Part shown: positions 9,801 to 18,504 of the stretch, one piece after another | Layout of the letters: every line of letters starts with the position of its first letter | How positions within the stretch are numbered: position 1 is the stretch's first letter | Program-made: the position numbers and the translations under genes | Notes under the pieces: model-generated | The model's input: the letters and a program-made list of their open reading frames with translations, nothing else | Database searches by the model: none | Told to the model about the DNA's origin: nothing | Source of the DNA: a virus | DNA: 26,135 bases | Direction: 5' to 3' (one strand) | IMG/VR virus record: IMGVR_UViG_3300021389_000133 | Location: 1 to 26,135 of that record

Positions 9801-12800
9801 ATAAATTGATTTAAATCATTTACACCACTTATTGAGTTAAATACTCCAGAGTGTATAAACCCACTTGACCTGTGTTCTTCTGAATATCTTTCCGCTAGAA
9901 CAGTTGATGCTTTAACGCCGTTTGTTATTTGTGATTGGTTATAGTCATCACGTATTCTGTCTGATTCTATACCATTTCCAAATTGAAAACAGTTGGACCA
10001 ACCTAAAACAAAAGGCATAAAATGAGGCGCTCTCCAAGGTTGTAAACCTAGAGACACTACATTTTTAGGGAAGTTTCCAGTAACAAGATCTACATAGTTA
10101 TCACCAGCAACATGTTTATTATTTGTATTGTTTATACCTACGTAAAGAATTATTTGCGAACCATCATATCTATCTATGTATATAAAACTATCATGTTCTA
10201 AATCATCTGTTAAGCCCATACTACCATCTAAAGTATTATAAACAGTTATTCTAGTTATATCTTCGTTATCAGTTGAGTTTACAGCCATTACTTTATAAAC
10301 TACATCAGTAGCTGTGTTATCAACAGGTGAAGTTGAAGTTCCTTTATGGAAAACACCACTACCATTTCTAGCTTTAAATGTTGAGCCAATAGGTATGTAC
10401 AGCTCGTTGTTTTCAGCTGTAATCTTTAATGGCATTGCCATAGAGGCTTCGTAATATATATCTAGCCCAACATCTTCTTTTGGTTCTGTTTCCCAAACAG
10501 CTGGGTTTTCAGTAGCTAACTCAGATCCGCCAGACTCGCTTATAAAATCTTGTTGTAATATATCAAGTGGTGTTGTTGAACTTCCATCATGCTTCATTAG
10601 ACTTAACACATCAAATGCTGCAGCGTCCATAGGTCCACCGCCATCTAGTCTTTCAAAATTAATATTAAACGCTGTACTCTTAGATTGCACCTCTCCATGA
10701 GGACTACTATTTGTAGATGACTTATTATAATTGTAGCTTTGTTGTACTCCACCAGCAGATATAACCCTATAAGCTGTTTGCGTTGTATCATCTCTAAATC
10801 TAAATATAGTACCAGGTGTTCTCATTGTTTCATAAAACCTTCTAACCATACCTGCTTGTGTGTTAGATGCTGGTGCGTGGTTGAGTCTCCAAAAAGGAAA
10901 ACCTAAATACATTTTACTATAACTACTGTAATGTTTTAAAACACCATTACCATCACAATTCATTGAACTACCAATTGCATTAAGATGTGAAGAGTGAACA
11001 CCGTTAGCCTCGTTGTGATTAACGTGTCCTGAACTTCTCCAGTTATATCTGTACCATTCGATACCGTCCATATATATTTTATCTTGTCCTGCGGAACCTG
11101 AGTTAGTAGAAGAGGTAAAAGCATGCCACCACTCTTGAAGTCTATCCTTTGATTTTTTCATACCAAAAGATTCGTCGTTACAAGCTATACAGTTTATACC
11201 ATTTCCACCGTGAGCATCTTGGTCCCAAGAATAACTTGAGTAAGAGCCAGTTGTTGAAGGGTGAGTAGCAGTACTACCACCTTCGTTAGAACCTTGAGCA
11301 CCAATAAGAAGTCGTAAAGGAAAAGTGTCTATAAGTGTTAAACTAGCAGTCGCATCTAAGTCAACCATTATAGAGTTTTGTAATAGTAAATCTTTATATA
11401 GTTTAACAAAAAATCTACCATCAAACTCTGGTCTATTGTGTATTATATCTTCTCTAAGTTCTATTTGATAGGTTATAGTTCCAGTAAGTAAATTAGACAT
11501 ATCACCATTTTCAAAAGCACTTGCAATTCTAAAACCCATGTTAATGTTTGGTGATGAACCTATTTCTTTAAGACTTACTAACTCTTTCCAATCTGTAGTT
11601 GCCATTCCACCTCCTGATGTAGTTCCAATTAACCTAGCATAACCATAGCCACTACTAACTTTAGACCATGTCTGTTCCATAAACTTATCACCAAAAGAAT
11701 TGTTAAAATTATTTTCGGTAACAAGATAGTTAACCTCAGTGTTTGATGGGGTTGTAGCTATAGCAGCGCTACCATGTGAAACTTTTTTACTTTTAATATA
11801 GTCTGGCGCTTCATTTTCTATAGCTAACACTTTGTATCTAGCTTTTTCAGCTACAGGTCTTATATCGTCATGACGTTTTTTAAGAATTAAGTGCGTATCA
11901 ATATCTACTTTGTTTCTTTCAGATGAAGGAAAAGAAATCCAAACGTTACCATCTTCAGCATCGTACCAACGATCCATAACCATGTTGTAGTATTCGTTAG
12001 ATGTTTCCTTGATATAATATTTATAGTATGTAGCCCAACTAGGTATTGTTGTACCACCGTAATCTAAAGTTGCTTTTAATCTATTGCTTCTATATGAGTA
12101 TTTTTTATCTATAGAAAAACTACTACTTTTCTTAGGAGCTTGCACCGGTGTCTCTCTACCAAACTCATCAGAGTAAACAATACCTAACTGATATGTTCTC
12201 ATTGTTTTTACAGATGGAAAACCTACACCGCCTTCTTGTAAATAGTTTTCTTTATTCTCATGTTTACAAACAACACTTAAATTAATATCACCGTTTATAT
12301 CGTAACCCTGCTTGTAGTTAGCAAACACCAACCTGTTACCAGTTATAGCTAAAGTAGCGGCTGATTTAGGAACATTATCCCAAGGTCTTAATATTTGATT
12401 GCTAGGTACTACAGCGTGTATCATTTCTGATGTTAATACATATTCACCTCTATTAACATTAACAGTTCTGTCTGGCCATTCAGGGTGATCGTTTTCTCTA
12501 GTTATAGTTTTTACAGTGTAAACGTTTGGACTAGTTTCTTCTTTGTACAGCAAATCTACAGCTACAACATCGCTAGGGACTAAATCAAACTCATGGAAAT
12601 AATCTTTTAACTTTATAGACTTAGCTCTATTTGTCATACCTAAGTTAACACCTTTCTTAGCTATAAAATCAAAAGCGCCTGGCATAAAAGCTACGTTAGT
12701 CCAAGGAGCAAACGTAGAGTATTCACCGTCAACAAATCGCCATCTATAAGAAAATCTAGGGAATTTAAACTCGAATAAAGCATTTTCTGTTTCTAATCTA

Positions 12801-14233
12801 CCTTGCCAATCACCAGGGGTTGTTTGAACATTTGTAGAAACACTGTCTATTTCAAAGTTATAAGGACCAGTACTACCACCGTTTTGTGGAGCACCACCAG
12901 GACCGCTAGTTACTGTAGCTCTTACCAAAGCATCAGTCGACTCTAGCAAATTAGCAGGTTCTGATAAATCATCTGTAAATATAACTACATCACCTTTTCT
13001 AAGATCTATTGGCGAAGTAAATACTAATCCATTTACAGAAGTACCAGCTTCGTATGGATCACCAGCTCCACCATTTTCTCTCCAAACTATTTGAGCTGAC
13101 AACTGTCCAAATGTAGGATTAGGAGTTAAAAGGTTACCGTTACTGTCAGTAGGTACTCTTTCTATAGGAGTGTCTGACATTTCTAATTTTAATGGAGCTT
13201 TTGGATATTTTTTAACTACAGTTATATATTGTTTTTCAAGATATACTGGTTCGTAATCATTTTGCCTTAGAGCAACTTCATAACCAGTTGATGGTCTTTC
13301 TATAACTAATCTAGTGTGAAAGTCTGGGTTGTTTGTATAACCAGTAGTATTTCTTTTACTTGAATTACTTTGGTTTGAAACGTGAGTTTTTATCTGAGTT
13401 ACATTATGACCTACAACTCTAGCTGTACCACCAGTACCCAGTAAACATCTTTTTATATTTATTTTCTTTGGCTCGGTGTAGTTGTCAGTCCAAAACAATA
13501 AACCATCTATATGATCTATAGAAGTTATTTTATCAAAAGGACTAAACTCTAAAACTCTAGGAGCTCTAAAGCTTATGGCTTGACCTGAGTTAATGTATAT
13601 AGGTGAAGATAAAAATATCTTCCAAGTTGATGTAGCTTTAACTATATCAGTAACTTGTATGTTATGGTTTTCACCTACGTAGTATGTAGCTCCATTTGCA
13701 ACTGTTTGTCCAGCTATTGTTTTAGAACTTCCACTAGAGTTTGTAAAAGATCCAACTACTTTCATACCACGTCTTATACCCGTTTTGTTTATAGTTGAAG
13801 AGGCGCCAAATGGAACTTCAATATAAGGAGCTCCGGTTTGCATGTTGGCACTTGCATTTTGTTTCACTTTAAATATATCAACAACAACATACTTACTAAG
13901 CTTAGTTATAGAATCATATTCTATTATAAAGTCTTTGTATATTAAAGGTTGAAAACCTTGTAAAGCAGGATGCCCTTCACTTGATACAAAGTAATATATT
14001 AGGTCAGACTCAGGTAAAACATAAACACCAACACAAGTAGAATAATCAGCAAGAACAATATTAGAAGTTACTTCTGTATTACCTAAAAGCGTCTGCACAG
14101 AACCAATATCACTACCATCAGAAGACTGGACTTGTATATTGTTAGCATCACGATATGTTCCATCTTTAACTAAACGCTCGTCGTTGTCTTTATCCATCTT
14201 ACCGCCAGCGAAGTTTCTTTTATATTCTGCCAT
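6818..14233 (-). CDS. Giant tail nozzle ('muzzle'/stabilization-type) protein, 2471 aa
   Basis: The N-terminus carries KMDKDNDERLVKDGTYRDA (residues 12-30) and SSDGSDIGSVQTLLGN (37-52), a pattern found at the start of tail stabilization or 'muzzle' proteins of crAss-like and related podoviruses. Most of the chain is beta-rich. Around residues 1480-1650 it contains VTVTSDAIYWCDQARSQVLK and GVSLNNEYYTFKHGSMWQ, which look like beta-propeller/nozzle repeats (T7 gp12-type role). The part after about residue 1700 is Ser/Thr/Gly-rich, with strand-rich modules such as GTITVTGGTETSNGG, resembling Ig-like or fibre-type domains. It probably forms the distal tail tip that holds fibres and opens for ejection. 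At 2471 aa it is far longer than T7 gp12 (794 aa). No transmembrane segment or enzymatic motif was noticed. Confidence 0.8.
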   Translation of the reverse strand: MAEYKRNFAGGKMDKDNDERLVKDGTYRDANNIQVQSSDGSDIGSVQTLLGNTEVTSNIVLADYSTCVGVYVLPESDLIYYFVSSEGHPALQGFQPLIYKDFIIEYDSITKLSKYVVVDIFKVKQNASANMQTGAPYIEVPFGASSTINKTGIRRGMKVVGSFTNSSGSSKTIAGQTVANGATYYVGENHNIQVTDIVKATSTWKIFLSSPIYINSGQAISFRAPRVLEFSPFDKITSIDHIDGLLFWTDNYTEPKKINIKRCLLGTGGTARVVGHNVTQIKTHVSNQSNSSKRNTTGYTNNPDFHTRLVIERPSTGYEVALRQNDYEPVYLEKQYITVVKKYPKAPLKLEMSDTPIERVPTDSNGNLLTPNPTFGQLSAQIVWRENGGAGDPYEAGTSVNGLVFTSPIDLRKGDVVIFTDDLSEPANLLESTDALVRATVTSGPGGAPQNGGSTGPYNFEIDSVSTNVQTTPGDWQGRLETENALFEFKFPRFSYRWRFVDGEYSTFAPWTNVAFMPGAFDFIAKKGVNLGMTNRAKSIKLKDYFHEFDLVPSDVVAVDLLYKEETSPNVYTVKTITRENDHPEWPDRTVNVNRGEYVLTSEMIHAVVPSNQILRPWDNVPKSAATLAITGNRLVFANYKQGYDINGDINLSVVCKHENKENYLQEGGVGFPSVKTMRTYQLGIVYSDEFGRETPVQAPKKSSSFSIDKKYSYRSNRLKATLDYGGTTIPSWATYYKYYIKETSNEYYNMVMDRWYDAEDGNVWISFPSSERNKVDIDTHLILKKRHDDIRPVAEKARYKVLAIENEAPDYIKSKKVSHGSAAIATTPSNTEVNYLVTENNFNNSFGDKFMEQTWSKVSSGYGYARLIGTTSGGGMATTDWKELVSLKEIGSSPNINMGFRIASAFENGDMSNLLTGTITYQIELREDIIHNRPEFDGRFFVKLYKDLLLQNSIMVDLDATASLTLIDTFPLRLLIGAQGSNEGGSTATHPSTTGSYSSYSWDQDAHGGNGINCIACNDESFGMKKSKDRLQEWWHAFTSSTNSGSAGQDKIYMDGIEWYRYNWRSSGHVNHNEANGVHSSHLNAIGSSMNCDGNGVLKHYSSYSKMYLGFPFWRLNHAPASNTQAGMVRRFYETMRTPGTIFRFRDDTTQTAYRVISAGGVQQSYNYNKSSTNSSPHGEVQSKSTAFNINFERLDGGGPMDAAAFDVLSLMKHDGSSTTPLDILQQDFISESGGSELATENPAVWETEPKEDVGLDIYYEASMAMPLKITAENNELYIPIGSTFKARNGSGVFHKGTSTSPVDNTATDVVYKVMAVNSTDNEDITRITVYNTLDGSMGLTDDLEHDSFIYIDRYDGSQIILYVGINNTNNKHVAGDNYVDLVTGNFPKNVVSLGLQPWRAPHFMPFVLGWSNCFQFGNGIESDRIRDDYNQSQITNGVKASTVLAERYSEEHRSSGFIHSGVFNSISGVNDLNQFIQAEAITKDLNPSYGSIQHIIARNTNTLALCEDKILSIQTNKDALFNADGSSNVLSSTVVLGSATPIQGEYGISTNPESVTVTSDAIYWCDQARSQVLKLTGNASIQVISDIGMKDYFNDNLKDLAYVIGSYDDKKDEFNLTTCTKMDKFQLRPITKTVTWNEKSKGWSSFKDFNGLEFGVSLNNEYYTFKHGSMWQHHQNAVANNFYGTQHYSDVTLIFNNNPSSVKSFGALNYEGTQSRITQFQTVTLNGTDYTDKEYYNLNAKQGWYLDTMTTDLQEAENIEFKDKEGKWFATVKGVSSTLSNMDQKEFSVQGIGVYDSKSSSGSTSNNYITTVAVRSQSSSGTNWDSTADSTDFRFLDGPTVTMTEGLPSGAGQIYAVITNDVLNSQGVAQYSGFNLDAADFIVPGGTATTSGSGNSTTYIYTAAGGWNADAEVAKVEFTNNGIAGDPGNRINVQIYYNSFTMPSANKNIYVDVDYNGSAIPPIAHGAPNRTSLFRVSFVDEPTTTGEGASNPDHIVVSRGTITNITRTSDNGYTGSTNPSFFTDKHTGVVADGVTTLVAKYTVTADSGYELQPLSGSNNGVEVVWNPLPSNIAYSSSYSWVITNNNYTTSGLTNRIQSADVEIFYTPPAISDPADFDSLLHDIRFTNNTVAIPASGPRVTAVGYLGQVFAGGAQVIPVTTNSVGHYRIKVGKNNSANTALTGSYNFSTNAWDFSNSTHVGSFEVTSADLSTAPVHQDTITVPIDSNESNAGGTYSIILLAGNSGSGTNLTLQSNVPDAVNETTFDVVVQTGTITVTGGTETSNGGTVTTTGSTTIPSAMEGTQLSSVNIKTYPVELNFNSQSGGLAKIVNAGGDMFDGAGGLYKLAQDTASGTNTVTLTRVTGVKVGMRVSSGSGKGFIPDNTIIAGVNTTTKVVTLSQNTTGVAPQHSILQTESDYSYIWTESSTVVNETGTQATVVGTIAITSYGKKGSATVPNGNITLKPDFLTLT

Positions 14234-14241
14234 GTGTTATT

Positions 14242-15237
14242 TTAGTGTTTAATCCATTTAGATTTACCTCTTAGTATTTGAGTAATCTCTTCTAATCTTA
14301 TATTTGATAATCTTATTTTAGCTTTTCTAGTTTCAGCAAACTTTTCTTTTTTCAAAGTTGGCAGCATGCCTTGTGGCGGTTTTGATCTTGCTTGTAAACA
14401 ACCGTATAGTATATGTTTTATCATTGCTTCTTGAGCAAATTTATGAACAATCATATCTTGTTCAGTGTGTATCTCTGTGTTGTAAGGTGAGCTTGAATGT
14501 ACACCAGACTGTAGAGTAGCTACTCCATCACTTATATATTTTAAAGTTATAACTCTTCCTGTTAAGTTACCAGAAAAATGTATTCTACCTTTTAAATAAT
14601 CTATATAAAAAGATCCATGTGCGTGCATGTGTCTAGGTTCTGCTCCAAACCTTTGACCTTCTTGTAAGTCATATATATCGTATTGGTCAGCATCATTTAT
14701 ATTTGGTGTTGCAACTCCAGTCGGTGCGCTTAAAACACCAGTGTTAACTGTGTTACCATGATAATCAAACCAAGTGTTAGAATCACTAGCATGTGTAGCT
14801 GCTCCATTGCTATCAAACTCTATAAAATAATCATTGTCCTGTTGATAAGGTGTTGGATTACTAGTTACTATAGCTGGCATTAAAGTTCTTTCTATACCAT
14901 CATCACCTTTGTAAGTTAATTTAGTATAACCAACAAAATCTATAGGTAAAGCCATTAATAGCGAAGGTGGTATTTCAATCTCTTTAGATTTAACAGATCT
15001 AAAAGTATCAAAGCTCAACTCTTGCATTGATCTGTAAGCATGATATGATACATCAGACTTTCTAACACCTTCTAGTATTTGACCCTCTTGACAGTAAGAA
15101 GCTAATACATCGTTAATAACATCACCAATTTTCATAAACTGATAATTACCATATTGAGCATCATCACCATTTAGTTGACCTCCATTTTGTCCTTCGTAAT
15201 ATTGTTTCTCTGTTAATGTTATTAAGTTATTCGGCAT
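14242..15237 (-). CDS. Head-tail connector/ring-type structural protein, 331 aa
   Basis: This protein has two segments I recall as characteristic of connector proteins in crAss-like and other Bacteroidota podoviruses. One is YHAYRSMQELSFDTFRS (residues 65-81). The other is the C-terminus with LSNIRLEEITQ and LRGKSKWIKH (322-331), preceded by the basic KKEKFAETRKAKI helix. Between them are a beta core with LPIDFVGYTKLTY, YIDYLKGRIHFSG and VITLKYISDGVA, and an inserted polar region (about 125-190). The motif HKFAQEAMIKHILYGCL is likely a helix facing the portal or the next ring. It probably forms one of the rings between the portal and the nozzle. It is flanked by the tail-tube-type gene and the giant nozzle gene, as expected. 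Confidence 0.72.
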   Translation of the reverse strand: MPNNLITLTEKQYYEGQNGGQLNGDDAQYGNYQFMKIGDVINDVLASYCQEGQILEGVRKSDVSYHAYRSMQELSFDTFRSVKSKEIEIPPSLLMALPIDFVGYTKLTYKGDDGIERTLMPAIVTSNPTPYQQDNDYFIEFDSNGAATHASDSNTWFDYHGNTVNTGVLSAPTGVATPNINDADQYDIYDLQEGQRFGAEPRHMHAHGSFYIDYLKGRIHFSGNLTGRVITLKYISDGVATLQSGVHSSSPYNTEIHTEQDMIVHKFAQEAMIKHILYGCLQARSKPPQGMLPTLKKEKFAETRKAKIRLSNIRLEEITQILRGKSKWIKH

Positions 15238-15243
15238 GTCTTA

Positions 15244-16056
15244 TTATTTTGTTTCGTTACTGTTTTGTGTTTCTTCGTTAGAAGCTATTTGTACTAAACC
15301 AGCTTTGTTAAGTGTAATACCAGCTAATTCCAATATCTTTATAACCAAGTTTGTTTCTTCAGATCGATGCATAGTAAAGTTTACTGAGTTAGTGTTGTCG
15401 TATAAAGCTTTTTCATTTACAACCACGTAAGCCCATTTAACAGTTGGAGGTACTGTAGCAACAACTTCTACTTTTAAACCAGATGTTAATGGTGTCTTAC
15501 CTGTGCTTTCCCTATATAAAGAAAAAGTACCGTCTGTATTTTCTGTATAATAATAATTTTCTTGATTGTTAGTGTGCCATCTAGAATTTGTCTTAGCGTC
15601 CCACAACTCTTTTAAATGGTCTAAAGAGTAGTAATCTACTATTTGTAATGGAATACTAGAACCTCCTGTACCAGTGTAATACATTCTACCGGTTCTGTAT
15701 ATGCTTGACGCTGTAAGTGCTGGTAAAGTAAAACTACCATTTGTACTGTTATACGTGAGAGCAACATCCGTGCCTTTGTATATACTTATTTTTTCTCTAA
15801 GAATATTAACAGTATCAGCAAAGTCTGGTTCTAATGGATTATTTGACCCTGGGTTTTTTTGTTCTTGATCTCCTCTTTTACTAAGGTTTACCATACCAGC
15901 TAGGTCGTAGAAATATTGTTCAAATATATCTAGTTGTGCTTGGTTGGCAAACAAGTTAAATTCTTGTGGAGTAATATAACCTCTTTGCTCTTTATTTGCT
16001 AAAGCCAATACTCTTTGATAAACTGTATCTATACTTATCTCTTTGTTGTTTGCCAT
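15244..16056 (-). CDS. Tail-tube/ring adaptor-type protein (head-tail connector), 270 aa
   Basis: A protein at the start of the tail segment, similar in size and layout to T7 gp11-type tail tubular proteins and crAss-like ring proteins. An N-terminal helix (ISIDTVYQRVLALANKEQRG) is followed by YITPQEFNLFANQAQLDIFE, a pattern I associate with connector or tail-tube A proteins of marine phages. The middle is beta-rich (TYNSTNGSFTLPAL; TGRMYYTGT) with VVATVPPTVKWAYVV, and the C-terminus is an amphipathic helix (LVIKILELAGITLNKA). It probably sits between portal and nozzle. The stop codons TAA TAA lie just before the next gene. The exact ring cannot be named, so confidence is moderate. Confidence 0.6.
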   Translation of the reverse strand: MANNKEISIDTVYQRVLALANKEQRGYITPQEFNLFANQAQLDIFEQYFYDLAGMVNLSKRGDQEQKNPGSNNPLEPDFADTVNILREKISIYKGTDVALTYNSTNGSFTLPALTASSIYRTGRMYYTGTGGSSIPLQIVDYYSLDHLKELWDAKTNSRWHTNNQENYYYTENTDGTFSLYRESTGKTPLTSGLKVEVVATVPPTVKWAYVVVNEKALYDNTNSVNFTMHRSEETNLVIKILELAGITLNKAGLVQIASNEETQNSNETK

Positions 16057-16074
16057 TTATTATTTGTTTAAATA

Positions 16075-16105
16075 ATGTAACCACCCTATATAAGGGTGAT
16101 TACAT
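16075..16105 (-). other. Strand-specific RNA hairpin between the 277-aa and 270-aa genes
   Basis: The 58-base gap holds a 12-bp stem (ATGTAATCACCC / GGGTGGTTACAT on the transcribed strand) around a 7-base loop (TTATATA). It pairs fully on the minus-strand RNA, with one U.G wobble, but has a C.A mismatch on the plus strand. It is followed by ATTATTTAAAC, then the next start codon about 18 bases later, with no clean U-tract, so a complete terminator is unlikely. It could be a weak attenuator, RNase processing site or translation-modulating element between the head and tail segments. Confidence 0.5.
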
Positions 16106-16114
16106 AATATTGTT

Positions 16115-16948
16115 TTACTTTAATTGTTTTTCAACCGAACTTAACACTTCCATGCCTTCGTCAGTTTTAAACCATGATGCTAAAGCAGAATATGGATGCT
16201 CGTCAAAAGGAACATTCAATAATTTTCTACTATTAGAAGCCCAAGTAAAAGTTCTTTGATCGTGTGATAGATTAATAATTCCACTTTCAACAGATTTTAT
16301 ACCTATGTTTCTAATGTGAATGTTTTCATCTTTCATTAAATCTAAGAATAACATTGGGTTTTTCTTAGCAAATACAAGTAAATCTCTTTTAAGTTCCTTA
16401 GAACTCATCTTAGTAACGCTAGAACCTAATTCTACACGCATAATTGCTTCTGCCATATCTATATCTACAGACCTAGCTGCTATTAAAGCGTCTATTTCAA
16501 ATTCCATGTTAGCTAATTCATTCTCAGCCCTTACTTGTGGTTGTATTTCGTAATAAAGAGTATCTTTTTTTGGATGGTAAATAGTTAAATACTTTTGTAG
16601 TGTTACCTCATTTTTAGGCACGGCTAATATACCGTTTCTAAATATAATATGTCCAACCAATTGATCTCCTTTCATTTCATCTACAAAAACTGTTCTTTGG
16701 TTTTTACAATACTTTATCTCTCTTTCGTAACCTTGCTCTTTGTCAAAGAAATACAAACCCCTAGCTTTTATAGTATATGTTAGTGGTGTTCTATTGTCTA
16801 ACAGTCTATAAACCCTGTCTTTAACTTCCCAACCTCCAACTATTTGTTTTTTTGGTTCTTGTCTTTTTGGTTGTTTTACAACCGGTGGCGCTTCCATTAC
16901 TGGAGTTTCTACAGGCACCTCTGTTTTTGTTTCTTGTTTTTTTGCCAT
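16115..16948 (-). CDS. Hypothetical structural-type protein, 277 aa
   Basis: I do not recognise the family. The N-terminal 33 residues are a Lys/Pro/Glu-rich, presumably disordered linker (ETPVMEAPPVVKQPKRQEPK). Then comes a beta-rich core with GGWEVKDRVYRLLDNRTPLT and FRNGILAVPKNEVTLQ, a helical section (around 135-205) and a mixed C-terminus (NLSHDQRTFTWASNSRKLL). No catalytic motif, signal peptide or membrane segment is visible. It comes directly after the capsid terminator and before the tail adaptors, so a capsid-decoration, head-tail completion or packaging-accessory role is possible. A separate start signal is suggested by an A/T-rich leader (TATATTATTATGG) without Shine-Dalgarno. Confidence 0.65.
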   Translation of the reverse strand: MAKKQETKTEVPVETPVMEAPPVVKQPKRQEPKKQIVGGWEVKDRVYRLLDNRTPLTYTIKARGLYFFDKEQGYEREIKYCKNQRTVFVDEMKGDQLVGHIIFRNGILAVPKNEVTLQKYLTIYHPKKDTLYYEIQPQVRAENELANMEFEIDALIAARSVDIDMAEAIMRVELGSSVTKMSSKELKRDLLVFAKKNPMLFLDLMKDENIHIRNIGIKSVESGIINLSHDQRTFTWASNSRKLLNVPFDEHPYSALASWFKTDEGMEVLSSVEKQLK

Positions 16949-16964
16949 AATAATATATAATATA

Positions 16965-17010
16965 AGTTAATAAAAAATAAAAGGACCGAGGCCGAAGCCC
17001 CGGTTCTTTT
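16965..17010 (-). terminator. Intrinsic terminator with UUCG tetraloop after the capsid gene
   Basis: On the transcribed strand, bases just after the capsid TAA form a GC-rich stem of about 14 bp (16979-17010). Its core is CCGGGGC-UUCG-GCCTCGG, closed by C-G around a UUCG loop, with one A.C mismatch and one G.U wobble. A T-rich run (CCTTTTATTTTTTATT) follows, as in Rho-independent terminators. It lies between the capsid and the 277-aa gene, so it could partly stop transcription and raise capsid mRNA relative to tail genes; partial read-through is required because the genes downstream have no clear separate promoter. The same stem on the other strand lacks the T-run. Confidence 0.85.
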
Positions 17011-17024
17011 AAAAATAATAATGA

Positions 17025-18479
17025 TTAAGCGTTCATTAATAAGAAGTTATTAGCTCCTTGAACAACTAAACATCTTTCAGATAAGAAGTGCATTTCCATC
17101 GCATCTAAATCAGAAGTAGTAGCACCAACCGAACCAGTAGTCCAAGTTTTGTACTTTCTGCTTTCCATGTTAGAAGCTCTGTAACGTACATGTAAGAAAG
17201 GTCTTTTTAGGTTTTTACCTAATACCTCATCATAAACAGTAGATACACCAGCTGGGATCATAACACCAGTTATGTTACCAATTGAACCTCTCGTACCTTT
17301 GTCGTTTAGATATTTGAAATCAGATTTGTAGAAGTCATAAGAACCTCTTCTGAAACCAGTGAAACCTAAATTTAATGCCATATCTTCAGAGTTGTTAAAT
17401 ACTCCAAAAGAAGTACCACCATTGTAGCCAGCATTTAAAGTAGCTAACCAGTCATCAAAACCTATAGCCACAGTTCTGTTTAAGAACATCATATTCTCTT
17501 CAATAGCACCTTGCTCATCTAGCTTTGCTAATAAACCATCAACCTCACCAGTTGTGATTGCATTAGAAAAGTCAGAAGTTACATGTCCTCTATCGTTGAT
17601 AGCTGCAAATAAACCTTCAGTACCGTCGATTCTACCAGCTGCGCCAGTAATAGTTGATGGTGTCATTGGGTTAGAACCTGCAGTTGAAGTTGATTTCTCA
17701 GACTCTAGCATAGCCATTTCTAAGTAATCATTGAAACGAGCTTTAGTATCACCTGAAGCTTTTAAGTACCAGTAGTAACCGTTTTGTCCTTCCTCACCAG
17801 AAATTTCAACCCATCCAATTTGAGCTGTATCAGATCCTGAGATCTCATACTTGTCTTTTAGGATAATTGGCTTGTTGTTTCTTTGTTGGAATTGTGGCTT
17901 ATTAGCACCAACTCTACCTACAGAACCTTTAACATACTCAGATCCAAAGACCATAATAGTTGCTGCATCAGTACCAGTTAATCCAGTTGACATATCAGCC
18001 GCACTAGTATCATAAGCGAAAGCTGTGATTACACCGTTAGCTGCAACTGCGTTTACGAAAAACTTCTTAACAGTTGTAGTTTTTCTAACTAAAAGCATAT
18101 CACCAGCTCTTACACCGTGATTGTTACCAACCGCACCACCGTCTACATCTGTTGCGTTAGTCATTGTGATTGTTACATCACCATCAACTCCAGTTGCTAC
18201 ATTAGCAACTGTACACGCTAAATACGTAAGGTGTAGTCTACCTTGCTCTGACCAAATTACTTGGTCTGAAGCCATAGCTTCTTCTGCACCTACTTTTGAT
18301 AAGAAACCTGAAATAGTTCTGTTACCGAATATCTCAGCTTCTTTTTCGATTAAATCTGGCAAATATTGTTGAGCCCAACCTTTCTCAGCTGCGCTTGTAA
18401 AATCAATATAGTTTGTTGCCAGTGTTTGTTTAATAGGAGCTGGTGTCATTTTACCAGTCCCTTGAAATGTTACTGCCAT
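17025..18479 (-). CDS. Major capsid protein (HK97 fold), 484 aa
   Basis: The shell subunit, immediately after the scaffold. Features fitting an HK97-fold coat are an extended N-terminal arm (residues 1-45) entering ATNYIDFTSAAEKGWAQQYL, a Gly/Thr/Val-rich inserted beta region (about 90-185, which could be the surface insertion domain), the long helical spine segment around 230-260 (ARFNDYLEMAMLESEK), and an A-domain-like end DAMEMHFLSERCLVVQGANN (460-479). It is longer than the classic ~300-aa HK97 coat but normal for crAss-like capsid proteins, with which the ending agrees as I remember it. It is followed by a strong terminator, which would favour high mRNA output of this most abundant protein. 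No protease or delta domain is visible. Confidence 0.88.
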   Translation of the reverse strand: MAVTFQGTGKMTPAPIKQTLATNYIDFTSAAEKGWAQQYLPDLIEKEAEIFGNRTISGFLSKVGAEEAMASDQVIWSEQGRLHLTYLACTVANVATGVDGDVTITMTNATDVDGGAVGNNHGVRAGDMLLVRKTTTVKKFFVNAVAANGVITAFAYDTSAADMSTGLTGTDAATIMVFGSEYVKGSVGRVGANKPQFQQRNNKPIILKDKYEISGSDTAQIGWVEISGEEGQNGYYWYLKASGDTKARFNDYLEMAMLESEKSTSTAGSNPMTPSTITGAAGRIDGTEGLFAAINDRGHVTSDFSNAITTGEVDGLLAKLDEQGAIEENMMFLNRTVAIGFDDWLATLNAGYNGGTSFGVFNNSEDMALNLGFTGFRRGSYDFYKSDFKYLNDKGTRGSIGNITGVMIPAGVSTVYDEVLGKNLKRPFLHVRYRASNMESRKYKTWTTGSVGATTSDLDAMEMHFLSERCLVVQGANNFLLMNA

Positions 18480-18504
18480 TTTAAAATTGTTTTTAAATTA
18501 ATAA

